Shown here: positions 22,901-34,900 of the stretch, piece by piece
Layout: each line of letters begins with the position of its first letter
Position numbering within the stretch: position 1 is the first letter of the stretch
From: Cyclospora cayetanensis
Taxonomy: Eukaryota; Apicomplexa; Conoidasida; Eucoccidiorida; Eimeriidae
Assembly (NCBI RefSeq): GCF_002999335.1
Contig: NW_020312761.1
Location: 62,001-126,000 of the forward strand
Direction: 5' to 3'
Length of the DNA stretch: 64,000 bases
Made by a program: the position numbers and the translations under genes
The notes under the pieces: model-generated
The model's input: the letters and a program-made list of their open reading frames with translations, nothing else
Told to the model about the DNA's origin: nothing
The model's database searches: none

Positions 22901-24262
22901 TGCCTCCAAGCCCTCCCACAAGTAAACTGCCCACACGTGCTGCTCCTGCTGTTGTTGTTGCTCTGTTTTTTGTAGTTGCTGCTGCTGCCCCTCCTCCTGC
23001 GAGCAATGTCTCGTCTTGAGGAAAGCCTGCGGCGCCTTTGTCTGGGAAGTCTTCGTGCTGGCTTTGCTATGGAATCCGTCCTTGCTGTCGAGTTGTTGTT
23101 GCTCTTGAGGCTGCTGATTTGTCAGCTGCATGCAACACTGGCAAGGCTGTACGGCATGCCACACGCTCCGACTGCAGCTGTCCAATGCAATTGCAGAATG
23201 CGCTTGAGAGAGGAGGCGCAAGAGATCTGCACTCAGCAGCGTCTCTGCGGAGAGGCTACAAGTGTTGCTGCCGCTGTTGCTACAAGTGTTGCTGCCGCAA
23301 CGAGCGGAGGAGGAGGGGCTTTGTGGCGAGTGCTGGCAGCCGTCAGTGCTGCCTCTGTCGGCGGCAGGCTCTGCTGCTGAAGCAGCAGAGCCTCCTGCGT
23401 GGCTTGGAGAGGGGAGGCTGCCTCGCCGCTCGTTGTTTTTGACGCACGCACAAGGGAGCAGGAGAGGCCCCTCCGCGTGAGGCTGCTGCGCCGAAGTCGT
23501 GTATACATGCACGATGAGGTAGCAACTCGAGGCATCGAGATGGAGAGAACTCATTCCAACAAGTCGGCGTCGGGAAGCTGCCAAGAAGGGGCCCCCTCTT
23601 CCCCCCTTTGGGGGAGTGTCATCGGTTTTTGGGGAGCGGCTCCTCCCCTTCCCGCGCTTCCCTGGTGGATTTCCGGCTGTTTTCTGAGGAAAGCGGCTCG
23701 CACTGCTCGGTAATTCGAGGGAAAGAAGCGTCTCGCAGCAGCCGCAGCGGCCAGGAACGCCTCTCCGACTCATGCGCCACGCAAGCAGCAGCTGACGCTG
23801 CCGCAGCAGGCAGCCCGTAGAGGGGCCTCCTTGAGAAGGAGGGGCCCCCTGGGGGGCCCCTTTTCCCCCTGCTCCTTTTCTCGCGGCAGCAGCAGCAGTA
23901 GTAGCAGCAGCAGTAGCAGCAGCAGTAGTAGTAGCAGTAGTAGTAGAAGCAGCAGAAGTAGCAGAAGTAGTAGTAGCAGAAGCTCCCCAGACTCTGAGCG
24001 TGTGCAGCACAGCGTCGAGAGACTTGTCTCCTTCCTCTGCCTGCCACAAGCCAGCGGGTGGCTGCCGCGTGAGGCTGGTGGGAGAGGGGAACCCTGTGGA
24101 AGAGGACGCTGCTTCTCGTTTGTCGAGCGGCAGTGGAGCCTCCTCGCCTGCGGATCTGCGGCAAGCCAGGGGGGGGGCCCCCTCAAACTGCACAGTACTG
24201 CCCACCCCCCCCATGTGCGCGGAGGAGCCTCGCGTGCAAGCGAGGCTCTCGCGGCGTTGCGA
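17246..24262 (-). CDS. MKP1-type dual-specificity phosphatase with gelsolin-like segments and large low-complexity insertions
   Basis: Predicted phosphatase of Ser/Thr/Tyr-phosphorylated proteins, most like plant MAP-kinase phosphatase 1. Exon 20586-20708 opens the DSP fold (DVYEGRLFVSGAAAACD). Exon 19744-20235 carries AAGITHIVNTIGDICP, the acid-loop region LKDTRQQD and the HCxxGxSR active site in HCKEGVSRSATLAIAFLMW. Exon 18508-19357 continues with SPNTGFTFQLL, as in MKP1, then a gelsolin-like segment (FLLWSEMTDW, GAYMLRKGSQGWIWRN). Exon 18074-18186 has GSEPPDFWSTLG. The last exon, 17246-17940, ends in a second beta-rich segment (FLLMVEEGD, AWLWVG). The upstream exon 21023-22564 is Gln/His-rich. 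The exon from 22886 to about 24262 holds SCYLIVHVYT and VYLWEG, a possible N-terminal gelsolin-like half-domain. Junctions checked from 22564 to 17246 keep phase. The 5' end is uncertain: 24262 is an acceptor-like AG, so an upstream first exon may be missing. Confidence 0.82.
19656..19710. repeat. (CTG)n/(CAG)n trinucleotide run at the 3' edge of the phosphatase catalytic exon
   Basis: GCTGCTGCTGTTGCTG repeats lie just beyond the donor of exon 19744-20235, so they are intronic in the model used here. If the intron were retained they would encode an Ala/Thr run. Confidence 0.85.
19916..19978. repeat. Trinucleotide repeat encoding an Ala-rich insertion inside the phosphatase catalytic domain
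   Basis: On the coding strand, GCA/ACA repeats encode an Ala/Thr run. It lies between SEAIHATESD and RVLIHCKEG, upstream of the catalytic cysteine. It is in frame within exon 19744-20235. Confidence 0.9.
21775..21955. repeat. Trinucleotide repeat encoding Gln/His tracts in the phosphatase
   Basis: About 180 bp of TTG/CTG/ATG triplets on the plus strand read CAA/CAG/CAT on the coding strand. They give long mixed Gln and His runs inside exon 21023-22564. A second poly-Gln run is at about 22317-22352. Confidence 0.92.
22675..22865. repeat. GAGA/TATA and ACATAC microsatellite in a phosphatase intron
   Basis: GAGAGATTGATAGAGA and TATATATA blocks are followed by ACACCTATACAT repeats. They fill the intron between exon 21023-22564 and the exon ending at 22886. 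Confidence 0.88.
23885..23990. repeat. AGCAGTAGTAGC trinucleotide run in the phosphatase N-terminal exon
   Basis: About 105 bp of AGC/AGT/AGA triplets. In the chosen frame they encode an Ala/Thr/Ser run; in other frames they give Ser or Leu/Tyr/Cys runs. It is part of a disordered N-terminal region. Confidence 0.88.
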
Positions 24263-25964
24263 GCTGTGGAGAAAAAGGGTGCGGAGACGCCTCAGAAGCC
24301 CCTGCTAGCCATTCCGATGGCGCTCGCTGCAGGGGAGGGCACACCTGAGGAGCGCGCGAGAGGGGGGAAGGAAGGGGGGCAAACGAGCGAGACATGCAGC
24401 ATGCCCGTGGCAAGTGGGAGGTCGTGACGCGCGCAGCCACCTCTCCGCACAGCGTGGGAAACAATTTGAGACCTCTGTTCTCCAGTAGGAGCCTTCCTGC
24501 TGCAGCACTAGCAGCTGGGAGGGGGGCCCCTGTTCGAGGCGGTGTCTGCTGCTGCGACTCCTGAGGAAGGTGTCTGCAGAAAGCGGCTTTGAGGCGTTTC
24601 GAGGGGCTCTCAAGGAGGCTCGCTTCGCGTTTGGAAGCGCATTGGATGGAGCTGTGCTGCAGTCACGCGGGAAGAGGCGTGTTGGCTGCTGTTGCTGCTG
24701 CGGAAGGCGCAGGAGGAAAGGCGAGGCGATGTACCTCTGGGCTCAATGCGCGAATATCGAAGAGGCAGCAAAAAATACTTGACTGCGGTGAAATACTGGA
24801 GAGCGAGAGAGAACGCGGCTGCCGCTGCCGCTGCTGGTGCTGCTGTTGCACTGCCCCTGCAGCAGCAGGAGGCGCGACTTGCTCCTCTATGTATAAGGGC
24901 GTCCAGAGGGAGAGGGAGGCGGCTTGCGTTGGCGTAACTGCAGGGTGTCTTGGGGAAGAAGAAGGGTATTCCTAGGTCTCGAAAGACGATATTTGCAATG
25001 TTTTGGCGGCAGAGGCTGCAGGGAGGCAGAGTTTCTCGAGTTTAAAGGGTTGCCGCTGCCGCTGCCGGCGGTAGCAGTACGTAGTGCGTCCGTGGGGCCG
25101 CCTGTGGCGTGACTTTGCTAAAAAATCCCGAGAGGCCCCTCGAAATGTTTGCACTGGCGCATTCGGCTTGCAAAAACACGTATTTTAAGGCCCTTTTCGC
25201 CGCACATGCCCCCCTGGAAGGCTTCAAGAAGCAAGGCCAGAAGAGAAACACGCAGCAGTTCGCGCCACATAGAGCCTCACACCACGCAGGCACTCTACTA
25301 CTGCCCAGACCAGGCCGCCCACCCGCCTGTGAGTGAGGCGTGAGAACGCGGCGTTAAATTGCCCCTTTTAGCTCTTTTAGACGACAGAAAGGTTCTTGAT
25401 CGACTCTAGTAGGCACCGAAATACCTATTTAATGGGGTGCTACGAGGGGCCTACAGGTTCCAGAGCCTTTGAGCGCCGCTACGCGACACTGTGCAGTGGT
25501 GCCTCCTCTCCTCAGAGGCGGGCGAGTGAAACAGAGTCTCTCGTAGTCTCCGGCGTTCTAGAGCTTGCTCCTCTCGTCCCTTAAGACTTTTCACACTCAC
25601 ACACAGGTACCAATGAAGCGGGAAGGCTTTTCTGTCCAAACTGCGGAACTGAATTCTCATGGAGGAAGACCATTCAGTAGGCGCCCATAGTACAATCGCG
25701 CAGGCGGCGGCGGCAGCGCTGCCGCTGCTGCTCCCGCCACGCTGGATTTTAAGCCTTCTGCTTCCCCCTCTACAGCCTTCGATACGCTGTGCGACTCCGC
25801 GTTAAGGCGAGGCGAAGGACCGCGTTGGCATCAAAGGCCTCTCTCGGGAAGGGTGTGGCGGGGACGCCTTCAAAGTGTCGATGGTCTGCGAAGCCAAACG
25901 CCGCTGCTTCCACGTCGACACCCACCATATTTCATTAACCCTCCCTCCTCCGTAAGAAGCCAAG
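24263..25964. other. About 1.7 kb between divergent phosphatase and CLU genes
   Basis: This should hold both promoters and possibly missed first exons. A minus-strand reading at about 24480-24613 starting MRAPRNASKPLS could be a phosphatase first exon, but its phase does not fit the next acceptor. On the plus strand, a reading from an ATG near 25660 (MEEDHSVGAHST) and one at about 25862-25950 (AFKVSMVCEAKRRCFHVD) could be 5' exons of the CLU gene. The second is in the same frame as the next exon but is broken by a TAA. Neither is annotated as a gene. Confidence 0.45.
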
Positions 25965-28900
25965 ATGCTGACCTACGGCGCCTCCCTCGGGGAGATCCCC
26001 GCCGTGAAGGAACCTATCCTGGAAGTGCGCTTGGCCTACATGAAGTTCAATACAGATGTGCTGCCTCTCATAGAAAACAAAAACAAGGTGTGGCTTTGCA
26101 CCTTGCGCGACGCCGCTGGCTAAGGCTCTATCGGACCTCTGACGCTACCCTTGCTTGCCTCCACATTCCAGTGCTGAACAGGTTCAGCTAGACATGCCCA
26201 TCATGCTTTCGAGCCATCTTTCGAGCCATCGGCGCTTTTCTTTTGCCCTCCTGGGAATGCTCCCGCAGGTCTCTATTGCCGTGATATACAGAGGGGAAAA
26301 CCTTCCACACGCATGTGGTGACCCTCGACGCATCTGCTACAAAGTTTTCAGGAAGAAGATAGATGATACCTTGGTGCGCCCTTATAGCCAACTCTGTGTT
26401 TTGCTGTCTTTGTGCGGCGCGTTCTGGGGTCGCTTGCCGCCGTAGGTGTCGCTGCTGGCACCCTACAAACGATCGCAGGTTATTCCCTTCTGCGACTCTT
26501 GGCATCTCTCGGATTTAGCTCTTTGCAAGCTCCCAAATCCGGTGGCCACGTTTCTCTCCTCCGAGGGGGTCGTGTTGTGGAAGATTTGGGGAGAGAAAAC
26601 CTCAAACTGTCGAGCCTCTCAATGTGCGTTTGACTCTTTGCTTGTGCATGCAGGTCACGCTGACGCTCAACAACGCTTTCCAGCTACCCTTCAGCTCCGC
26701 GTTTCCAATGACATCCCCCAGCCTGGAAATTTACGTGATGCTGGTGAGGCCCTTCCCATTGGGTTAGAAACTTAAGCATGACAGGCGCATGCTGGAGGCC
26801 TTACGATCGTGAAAAGAGGGAGGTGGTTCTAGCCCCTTCCCGTGCAGTGTGCCTTCAAGCCTAGAGTCCAAAGTCGCGCGCGTGCTTTTGAGGCGGTGCC
26901 GCTCTGCTCCTTTTCCTTCCCCTTCTAGTCTGGCCTCTCTATGTCGTGTGGGTGTAAAGCCTCCCGTCTGCCTCCTTGCCGCTGGGTGCCCTGCTTCTCT
27001 TGCCCTCAGGAAAGCCTCTCCAACCTGCGCAAGTGCTTGGCTAGCGCGCAGATTTCTCTGGGTCGCCGCTGTAGAGGTCTTAGTGCCCTCCTTCCCACCA
27101 ACGCATTCGGGCTGTTCGTCGGCACAAACTCCAATGTTTCGGCGGGTGCGTCCACAAGGGCCTTCTAGCGAATCTCGCTGGAGAAAACTCCAGTGGCTCA
27201 TAGAAAATAGAGCGAGAAAGCAGAGAAATCCTGGGTAAAAGGCAACGCTTTCAAAGGGGGCGGCGGGGCGCTCGGCCGACGCTAGAGCACTAGAAGGACG
27301 CCAGCAAAGTCAGTTCTAGCGTAGCCAAGCGTCGACAACGGCATGCTCACGCACCCATTACAGGTGCCTGCAGTGTCAGCAGGCCCGCAGCAGAGTGTGT
27401 GGTGTACTGCTTAAAAGACACGGCTTGGAGAAGCGGTTTAAGGGAGGCATGCTTCTGGGGGCGGTACCGCGTTCAGGCTTTGTAGGGAGTCGGTGTAAGG
27501 TGCACAGTGGCAGCCTCTTTGTGTCTTCAGGGACTGTGCACATGAGTGTGCGTCTGAAATACACCACCGTCAAGGCCAAGAGTTTCAGTTTCTTCTGGAG
27601 TCAGAAAACGCGCCTTGCGGACGATGAATACGCACAGCAGCGGTCAGCAGCTTTGCTCGCTTCTAACTTGTTTGAGGGGCCTTGCGTTGAGAACTCGTTG
27701 AAGGGGCGCAACTAGCTTCGCTTTACAGAGGCGCCGCTCCTAGGGGGGCAGTCCCAGAATACGCCTCTCTAGTCTAGCCGTGTGGCACCACTGCAAGGCC
27801 GGTTGGTTTCTCAAAGGAGGCTCCGAGTGACTCCCAGCAGCAGACGCGCGGTGACTCCTTGCAAATTCGGCCCGGAAAGGCGAGCTGATCTCGTTCTTTA
27901 TGAATCCTGCTGGCTTTCTGTGTGTGAGAATGCTATGAAACAGGCAAAACATTTTGCCCCAACTAGAGGCTCAGTGCGAAAATTCTAGCGCCATTCGAGG
28001 TCTCCTGAGGCAGGCGCGCAAAGAAATACTGGAGCAGAAGATTGAAGCCTTCTCAGCGGTACCTTTTTAGCCTCTTCTATGAAGCCCTCCTGTGTTACAT
28101 GCATATTCAGCTAAGCGGGGTCAAAAGAGACTTTAAGACCCAGACGTCCCTCTTTTCTCCCACAAGAACGCTTTACGGTCCTGCAACACATCTTCAAAGC
28201 GTCTCTCCGGCGAATTGAGACATTGCTGCATTCTTTGTGCGGCCTTTCTGTCCTTGCTCCCCCACCCACCTGCCCCTCCCCCCCATCTCTGCCCTGTGCC
28301 GTAGCCCATTGCAGGTGAGATGACATTCAATCTTAAAGGTCTCACCTCGCGCATCGACGAGCTCCTCGTGCAAATGGACAGAGACGGAGTTGTTGTCGTC
28401 CCCATGATAACCCGTCTAAAGACAGGTGTGTTTATTTATATGCATCCCTTACGCAGGTGGGGGCCCCTAGAGACCCCTTCCGGACTGTGCGCACAGACAC
28501 GACTGTCCGCAGCTCTACTGGTGAACGAGAGTCGAATTTAGCAACTCTGAACAATGCTGCCTGAGTAGCTGGAACCCGCGACTAGCGCGAACACGACGGA
28601 GCAGGTGGGGAGGGTTGGTTACTACTACTACTCCTACCAATGCATGGCGCAAAAGGAGTTCGAATCTTCGTTTCCTTTTGACTCCCTCGACACGTAGGAC
28701 GGAGGTCGACTCAGGGTAGACAGCCGCTGGGCTCATTGTACTTTTTTCAGGGGACTGTTCTGCCAGTCGATTCGCCACTTTCTTCCTGGACAGCCATCCG
28801 TACCGAATCCTTGCAACCACCCCAATTCCTTTGTTAAGCTCTGACACAGTCGTAAGGGCTATGAACGGGAGTATACGGGAGCGCACGAGAGAACACGGTA

Positions 28901-31900
28901 CATTCCCCATGCTTTGCGCCTTTTGGCCTCTCTCCCTTTCCCTCGTATCCCCACGTGCGGAGCACATGGATGACATTCAAGTCGCTAAAGAAATTTAGCT
29001 CTCCTCCTGATTCGGGCAGGCATTGATTGACCTTCGATGGGATTGCCTTTTCAGGGTTTCTGGGGTGGGATCGCTGTGCCAACAACACGTTCAACTTTCT
29101 CCTCGACAAGGCTCTTTCTACGAATATACACAGCTCACAGAAATTTGGACTCGACCTGGTATCAACTATATTTTTAGTTAGGGTTTGGAGCCTCCGAATG
29201 CCCCATATTTTGACCTGTAGTACCCTGTGTGATGGCTTTCAACCCCACATATGTACATACAGACGGAGCATCCCGGGTGAAGGCATAGAATATATGCATG
29301 CAGCTACGCAGTATCGCAATAACCTAGCAATAGCTTGTGCTTCCCCTTCACTAGGCATGCACAAGCCTCTTGCGCTTCCCAAGTCTTGCTCCTCTACTGC
29401 AGATAAAGGCTTTGCGTGTCAGCGGTGCGTACTCGTTGTCTGTGAATGTGTGTGTGTGTGGTATGCATGCGCCAGAGCGGCACCACGAATCTGCACAAGT
29501 CCTTGCTAAACACCTGTCAGGCAGTCTGCTGCGCCTCGACGTTCGCTTTTCACGCATCAAACTATGCAATGCAGATCATTGAGGAGGAGGTCTTCTCCCC
29601 CACAGCCGGACGGCTGCTCATAGTAAGTCGGCGTGCCAGCAGTGCTCCCTGCTTCCTGCCCTCCGCACGCTACCTCCGGCGTATTGCTGTGCTGGATTTT
29701 TGAAAACCCCTGAAGCATGCCCTATCTACAGAGCACTTGAGGAGGCGCACAAGAAGGATATGCCAGTTTTTAAAGGGTGGCTGCCTGCGTTGGTGACTCC
29801 AAAAAGCTCTCGTCCCCTTCATAAGACCCGTGCTCTAGCCATCGCACCCTTGTTCCTCCTACACGCTAATGGGTAATCTTTCAGGCGCTCTGTTCTGCAG
29901 GGTTCACTGCCCTTCTACCGCAACGACGAAGACAGCAATCCGCAGGAGACGAAAGAGCCTGAGCCCACCGAACCAAAAGCCAGGCAACCCCAGGAGGGCT
30001 TACGGGTGACTTCCACGAAGTGCTCCCACTTGCGTGATCTTCGCACGTTTATGGACAAGTGGAGAGAAAAATATCATTTCCGTCGACTTCCTGCAGGCCA
30101 CCCCCTCCGCATTTTCGCTCTTTTTAAGCGTGACGAGGTGAGTCCCCCCTCGCTTTGCCCCCAAGCTCTGCGTGAGACAGGCAGCAGCTGCCTGCATGGA
30201 GAAAATCTCCCCCTTTCGCCCTCCGGCCAGTCCACCCTTTGCTGAAAAAACACCATTCCCCTTATCGGTACTACACGCCGAATCAGATGCTCTACATAGC
30301 AGCAACAGGGTGCACAGAGACGGACTGTTACGCATTCGTCCACAGCTCTTCGTAAGCCGACAAGGAACAGGACTCTCTGGCTCAGGGCTCCTTCTGGCGA
30401 TTCTTGTCTTGGGAGATGAGAAGGTGGACGTAGAAGAAGCCAGCAAGTAGTTTCTCCTGCAACCCGTACTCGGCACTGTGTCTAAGCGGGGAACCTCTCT
30501 AGGCGTGAAGTGTATTCGCATCGCTTAGCAATCGCGCACTTCGGCTTGGCGGCCAGCTTCTCTAGACCCCTCCCCCCCGCCCCCATCGGTCGTCTCTCCC
30601 CCCACATGGCTAGGCCCTCTGTGTGTCGCGCGATGGCGTTTGTCTCTACGTTTTCTGCGATCAGGCTCTACGGGATTGAGATACAGGCCCAACAGATGAT
30701 CAACGATGCAATTGTCGCGCTGAAGAGGCAGACCGCCCAGGCGGTAGTAAGTTCTTAGCGTGCTCTGCTCTCAGAAGTGCCAGCCTCCGTCCCTTTTCTT
30801 TCCTTGGCGTCTTTCCGCCAAGCTCATGCCATGGTCGTCTAGAGGATCTGTTCACTGAGGAGGGGGAAAAAGAGGACGAAATAGGCTGGATTGTGTCTCG
30901 CTGTTGATTGCCGTTAGCCGGGGAAGGCGAAGACCTCGAAGTCGTCCAGACTGACATGTCTCAGCACCTTGCTTATGACAGGTGCGTCAGCTCTCTGATG
31001 AGTGTGGCTTGCGCTTTTCATCATCCTGACGACTTCTGGCGCGACAGCTTTGGTGACAGGCCAAAGGAGATCGCCCCAGCAGGAGGAGGCAGGGCTCTCC
31101 CTCTCGTGCCCTTTCCTAGTACGCAGAGTGCTCCTAATCTGGCTTGCTTGCACTGTTTCATGCGCATTTTGCTGCAGCTGTGGATTACAAGGGATTCAGA
31201 GTAGTGGTCATGCCGCTGTCAGACTCGATACCAGAGGTCCTTGCATGGCCTCAGCCGCTCTCTGAGCGCATCCGCCACGTAAGCTGGCTCAACATGTGCA
31301 AGTCCTCTTCTTCCCGCAAAAGGCTTATTTTCCTGCACCACTGAGGATTCACGATCTTGCCGTCCAAGCGTGCAACGCCTACCGCAGCGTTTAGCCTACG
31401 GGGCCTTGGATTTTGGGGGTGTGGCACTTGTGCTTTCTGGGCTTGCCAGAGGCGTTAGAAGGCATGTAGCTGTTGCTGCTGTCTTTGTTCCAGGAAATAT
31501 CCTACATCGAAAACAAGCTCAATATTTGCAACCTGCTGAGGCCAATATGCCCCTCAAAGCTTCCTCGCGACACAACAATCCTTCTCTCTCTGAAAAACAG
31601 AGGAGCCGATACGATGATGCTCTATAGGGTGAGTCTCTTTTGCACATGCCGTCGCGCTCTCACTGCACCCCTGCTTGCTGGATACCAGCGCTTTTCGCTG
31701 GATGCAGCTCAAACGTGGATAGTGCTGCCTCCACCGACTCTGCTCGGCTGTTTCTGCGGGAACGCTGCAGCCAGACACAACACTTCTCCAGGGTTCCTTG
31801 AATCGAAGTGTGCATGCCACGTTGCCGCAAACAGGCGCCTTGTGCACTCTTTGTTAGATGCATTTCTCCGGCCGGCCGCATGCGTTGTCCACACAGACGT

Positions 31901-34900
31901 GCTACGCGCTTCCGCTTTTCTCCGGCAAAAGCGAAGCCGCCTCGATTCCTACGCTTGCACAGCGCCTCCGTACTGTGGCAGTTGAGCACTCGGCTGATAT
32001 GGAACTCGCCCTGAAGAATATTCAAGAAGCCCCCCAACAAACCACCCTAAAGGTCTGGCAATGGCAGCACGGATTTCGAGTGCCCTGCTGAGAGCAATGA
32101 TGTCATTTTGGAACCTATGGGGGTGAAAACTCGAGAGGGAAAGCATTAAATGACAGCAGCACTACTGCACCTCAGGAAGGAGGCACGCGGGTATTTTAGT
32201 CGATTTGTAAGGGGCTGTTTACTCTTGGATGGGCGGCGTTTGTGCTGGCTGCGTCTCTAGGATCCTACGGCACCTAGCCACGGGTACAACGATGTAATGG
32301 AGCGATCTCCCTTCAATCGCCTCTATGCTCCTGTGGATGATCTGTAAGGCATAGAATGCTCCCACCGAGTTGCTAGAAACGCGTTATTCTTCCACTTTAG
32401 TGCGTCTTTCCGCCAAATAGGCAGATCAGGGGACGATTCGGACTCTGCTGTAAACGTCTCCGTCTGATTGCAGCCTTCACTTCATCACCAGCAAATACCA
32501 GTGCAAATACAGAGAAGCCAGCGAGCCAGTTGTTTGCGGGCAAGCTCCTCCAGGCAGCGAGGGTCAGCGGCTGGAGACGCTTATCAAGTCTGTAATAAGA
32601 TCGGTTATCCTGAATGAGTACGTCGCCCTTCATGAACGAGACAAATATCTATATATATACATGGCGTGCTGTATGCATTAACCGCAGCTTTTGCATAGCA
32701 TGGACACATTGTCCATGCTTGCATTCTATTTGTGGAGTTTGGAATGCAATGACTTACTGTATGACTGCCATAGTCAGAGCTAGTTTCGCATGTTTAATCT
32801 GCCTTTGGCAGTCCAATCTGCTAATTGAATCCTAAGAGGTGTTCTGCTGGTGTCCGCAGCGTCGTCGCTGAGCTGGAAAGGATGGATCCATATGGCCCTC
32901 ATGATTCAATCTCCCTTACCAGTTACTTGCATAGGCGTGGCATCAACATGCGTCTCCTAGGTATCTTTGTACAATCAGGTTTCTTTCTTTTCTCACTCCT
33001 TCCTTTCCCTCGCCTGTATCTTTGAGAATGTTTCAGCACATTGCTTCGTCTAAACGAGCTAGCACGCTTTTATGGCATGGATGTACGATCCCCTTGGCAC
33101 ACCTTACAGCATCCAGCAACGCACACAAACGCAGCCTCCGCTTTGCAGCACCTAGCTTTCCGCTTTTCAAGGAAAAGCTGGTCTCAGGGCTTAGCTTAAA
33201 CTCGAAGATCTTGAACACTACTAGAGCGTGCATATTCGTCACTCTGCGCGCAGGCATCATGTACAAACGCACTAGAAGCCCCTGGGTACAGCAGATGCTC
33301 TTGGTGGAAATTGTCGGTAAGGCGAACTATGCCGTTGCGTGTGCCGTTCTTTGAAGTGGGCTCCCAGACCAAATTGTTCTACATGGCAAAAGGAGCATGC
33401 GTATCTATGATGCCCGCATGTTGTCATGTGCACAGTTGTAAATATGTGCTTAAACCTCACCTAAAACATCCATATGTGTGCACTTCCTCATATATATTGA
33501 CACGCGTGTGAACAGATGCATAGCGGAAGTATGTAGGGGTACTCCCCCTGCACACATGTCTGTCTGTTGGAGCTTGTGACCGTAATAGGCGCAGCAGCGG
33601 AAAATAGGATGTTATCACTTGAATCCTCACTTTTTCATCGTTAAGACAGACTTCCTTTGCTTTATCACAGCCCGTACTCTGAAACAGCTGCTGAAAGAGG
33701 TGCTCCGGCGTTTAATCTTCTGTACAAGTACGGAGCTCGAGGCTTTGGGAACAACGAAGGCCACAGGCAAGCATCTACCACGCTATTTTTCCTCTATCCG
33801 TTATTTCCTCACTTCTCGTGGGAAACGCACATATTGCCCTAAAACCTTATGCGAAGAGATGCCGCTTTTTCACTTGCCTATCTGATGTCTACAGAGCGTG
33901 TGGAGGGTCTGCTGCGTAATGGCGATGAGCAAGACTTTGTTGATGTACGTGTGTGTATGTGTGTTCTGATTTACAATGCGAAATAAAATTTCCCCGCCCC
34001 TCCCTCCCTCCCCACTTTTGTGAGCCTCCGCCATGTGGACAGCAAAGTGGTTTCATCTCAAAAGCTTCTTTAGTGTTCGCCACACTGAGCGCCCGGAGAA
34101 TGCTATTCTGCGTAAAGGAGCACGTATACAGGCGTTTCAGAACACATACAAGGCTGCTGCATAAGCCTGAGCTTAGTTGAAAATGTTCACTAGTCGCGTG
34201 CTGCGCTTTTGGAGCAACTTGCCCCTGCAATGTTATGGCCTCTACGCCTGCCTACGCCACCCACCTACGCTGCCTCGATATTTGTGCCATTTTCCTTGAA
34301 GCAGTGCTCTTTGACTGTCTTTGCGTTCAAGGGCGTCGATGACGATGCACTGAGTACTGCCACAAGCGACGACTCCACCGTTTTCGGCGAGCTTGTGAAA
34401 GCTGGAGGTGTGTATGCTCGCTTCGAGGCGTGTCTTGCTTAGTGCTGTTTCTATAACACCCGAGCCAGATGCAGGCTGCCATACGAGGAGTGTCCAGGCT
34501 AAAGCAGGCTTTGCTCCCGTCCTTCGCCTCGCATCGTTGAGGACCCTAAGAGTTAAAGGTTGTAGCGGTGTGGCGAGGTGGCAACTGGTTTACGCACTCC
34601 TCAGCTTGTTATCACAAGTACAGCAAGGAGTCCTTGTTGAGGGAAGGCTTCCTGGAACTTCCACTCTTCGTTGCCTCACGCTTGCTAGACGATTCGCCTT
34701 ACTTGTTGAATTTATCAAAGCATAGATTTCGCTCCTTTTCGTGGTATGCAGAACGGCATCCAGTCGCTGCACAGCAACTTCATAGTGCCAGGCTGCACCC
34801 TACGTCGGCAACCTGCGAGTGTGCAGGGAGTAAGGAGTAAACCGAGAATAGAATAATGTCATCAGAGTCTCTGCTTTTTCGTGTTGCAACTGCAGGCCTG

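Noticed and set aside
28640..28680. GTTCGAATC resembling a tRNA B box
   Set aside because: The flanking bases do not form a T-stem or an acceptor stem; no tRNA is supported. No tRNA, rRNA or CRISPR array was found elsewhere.
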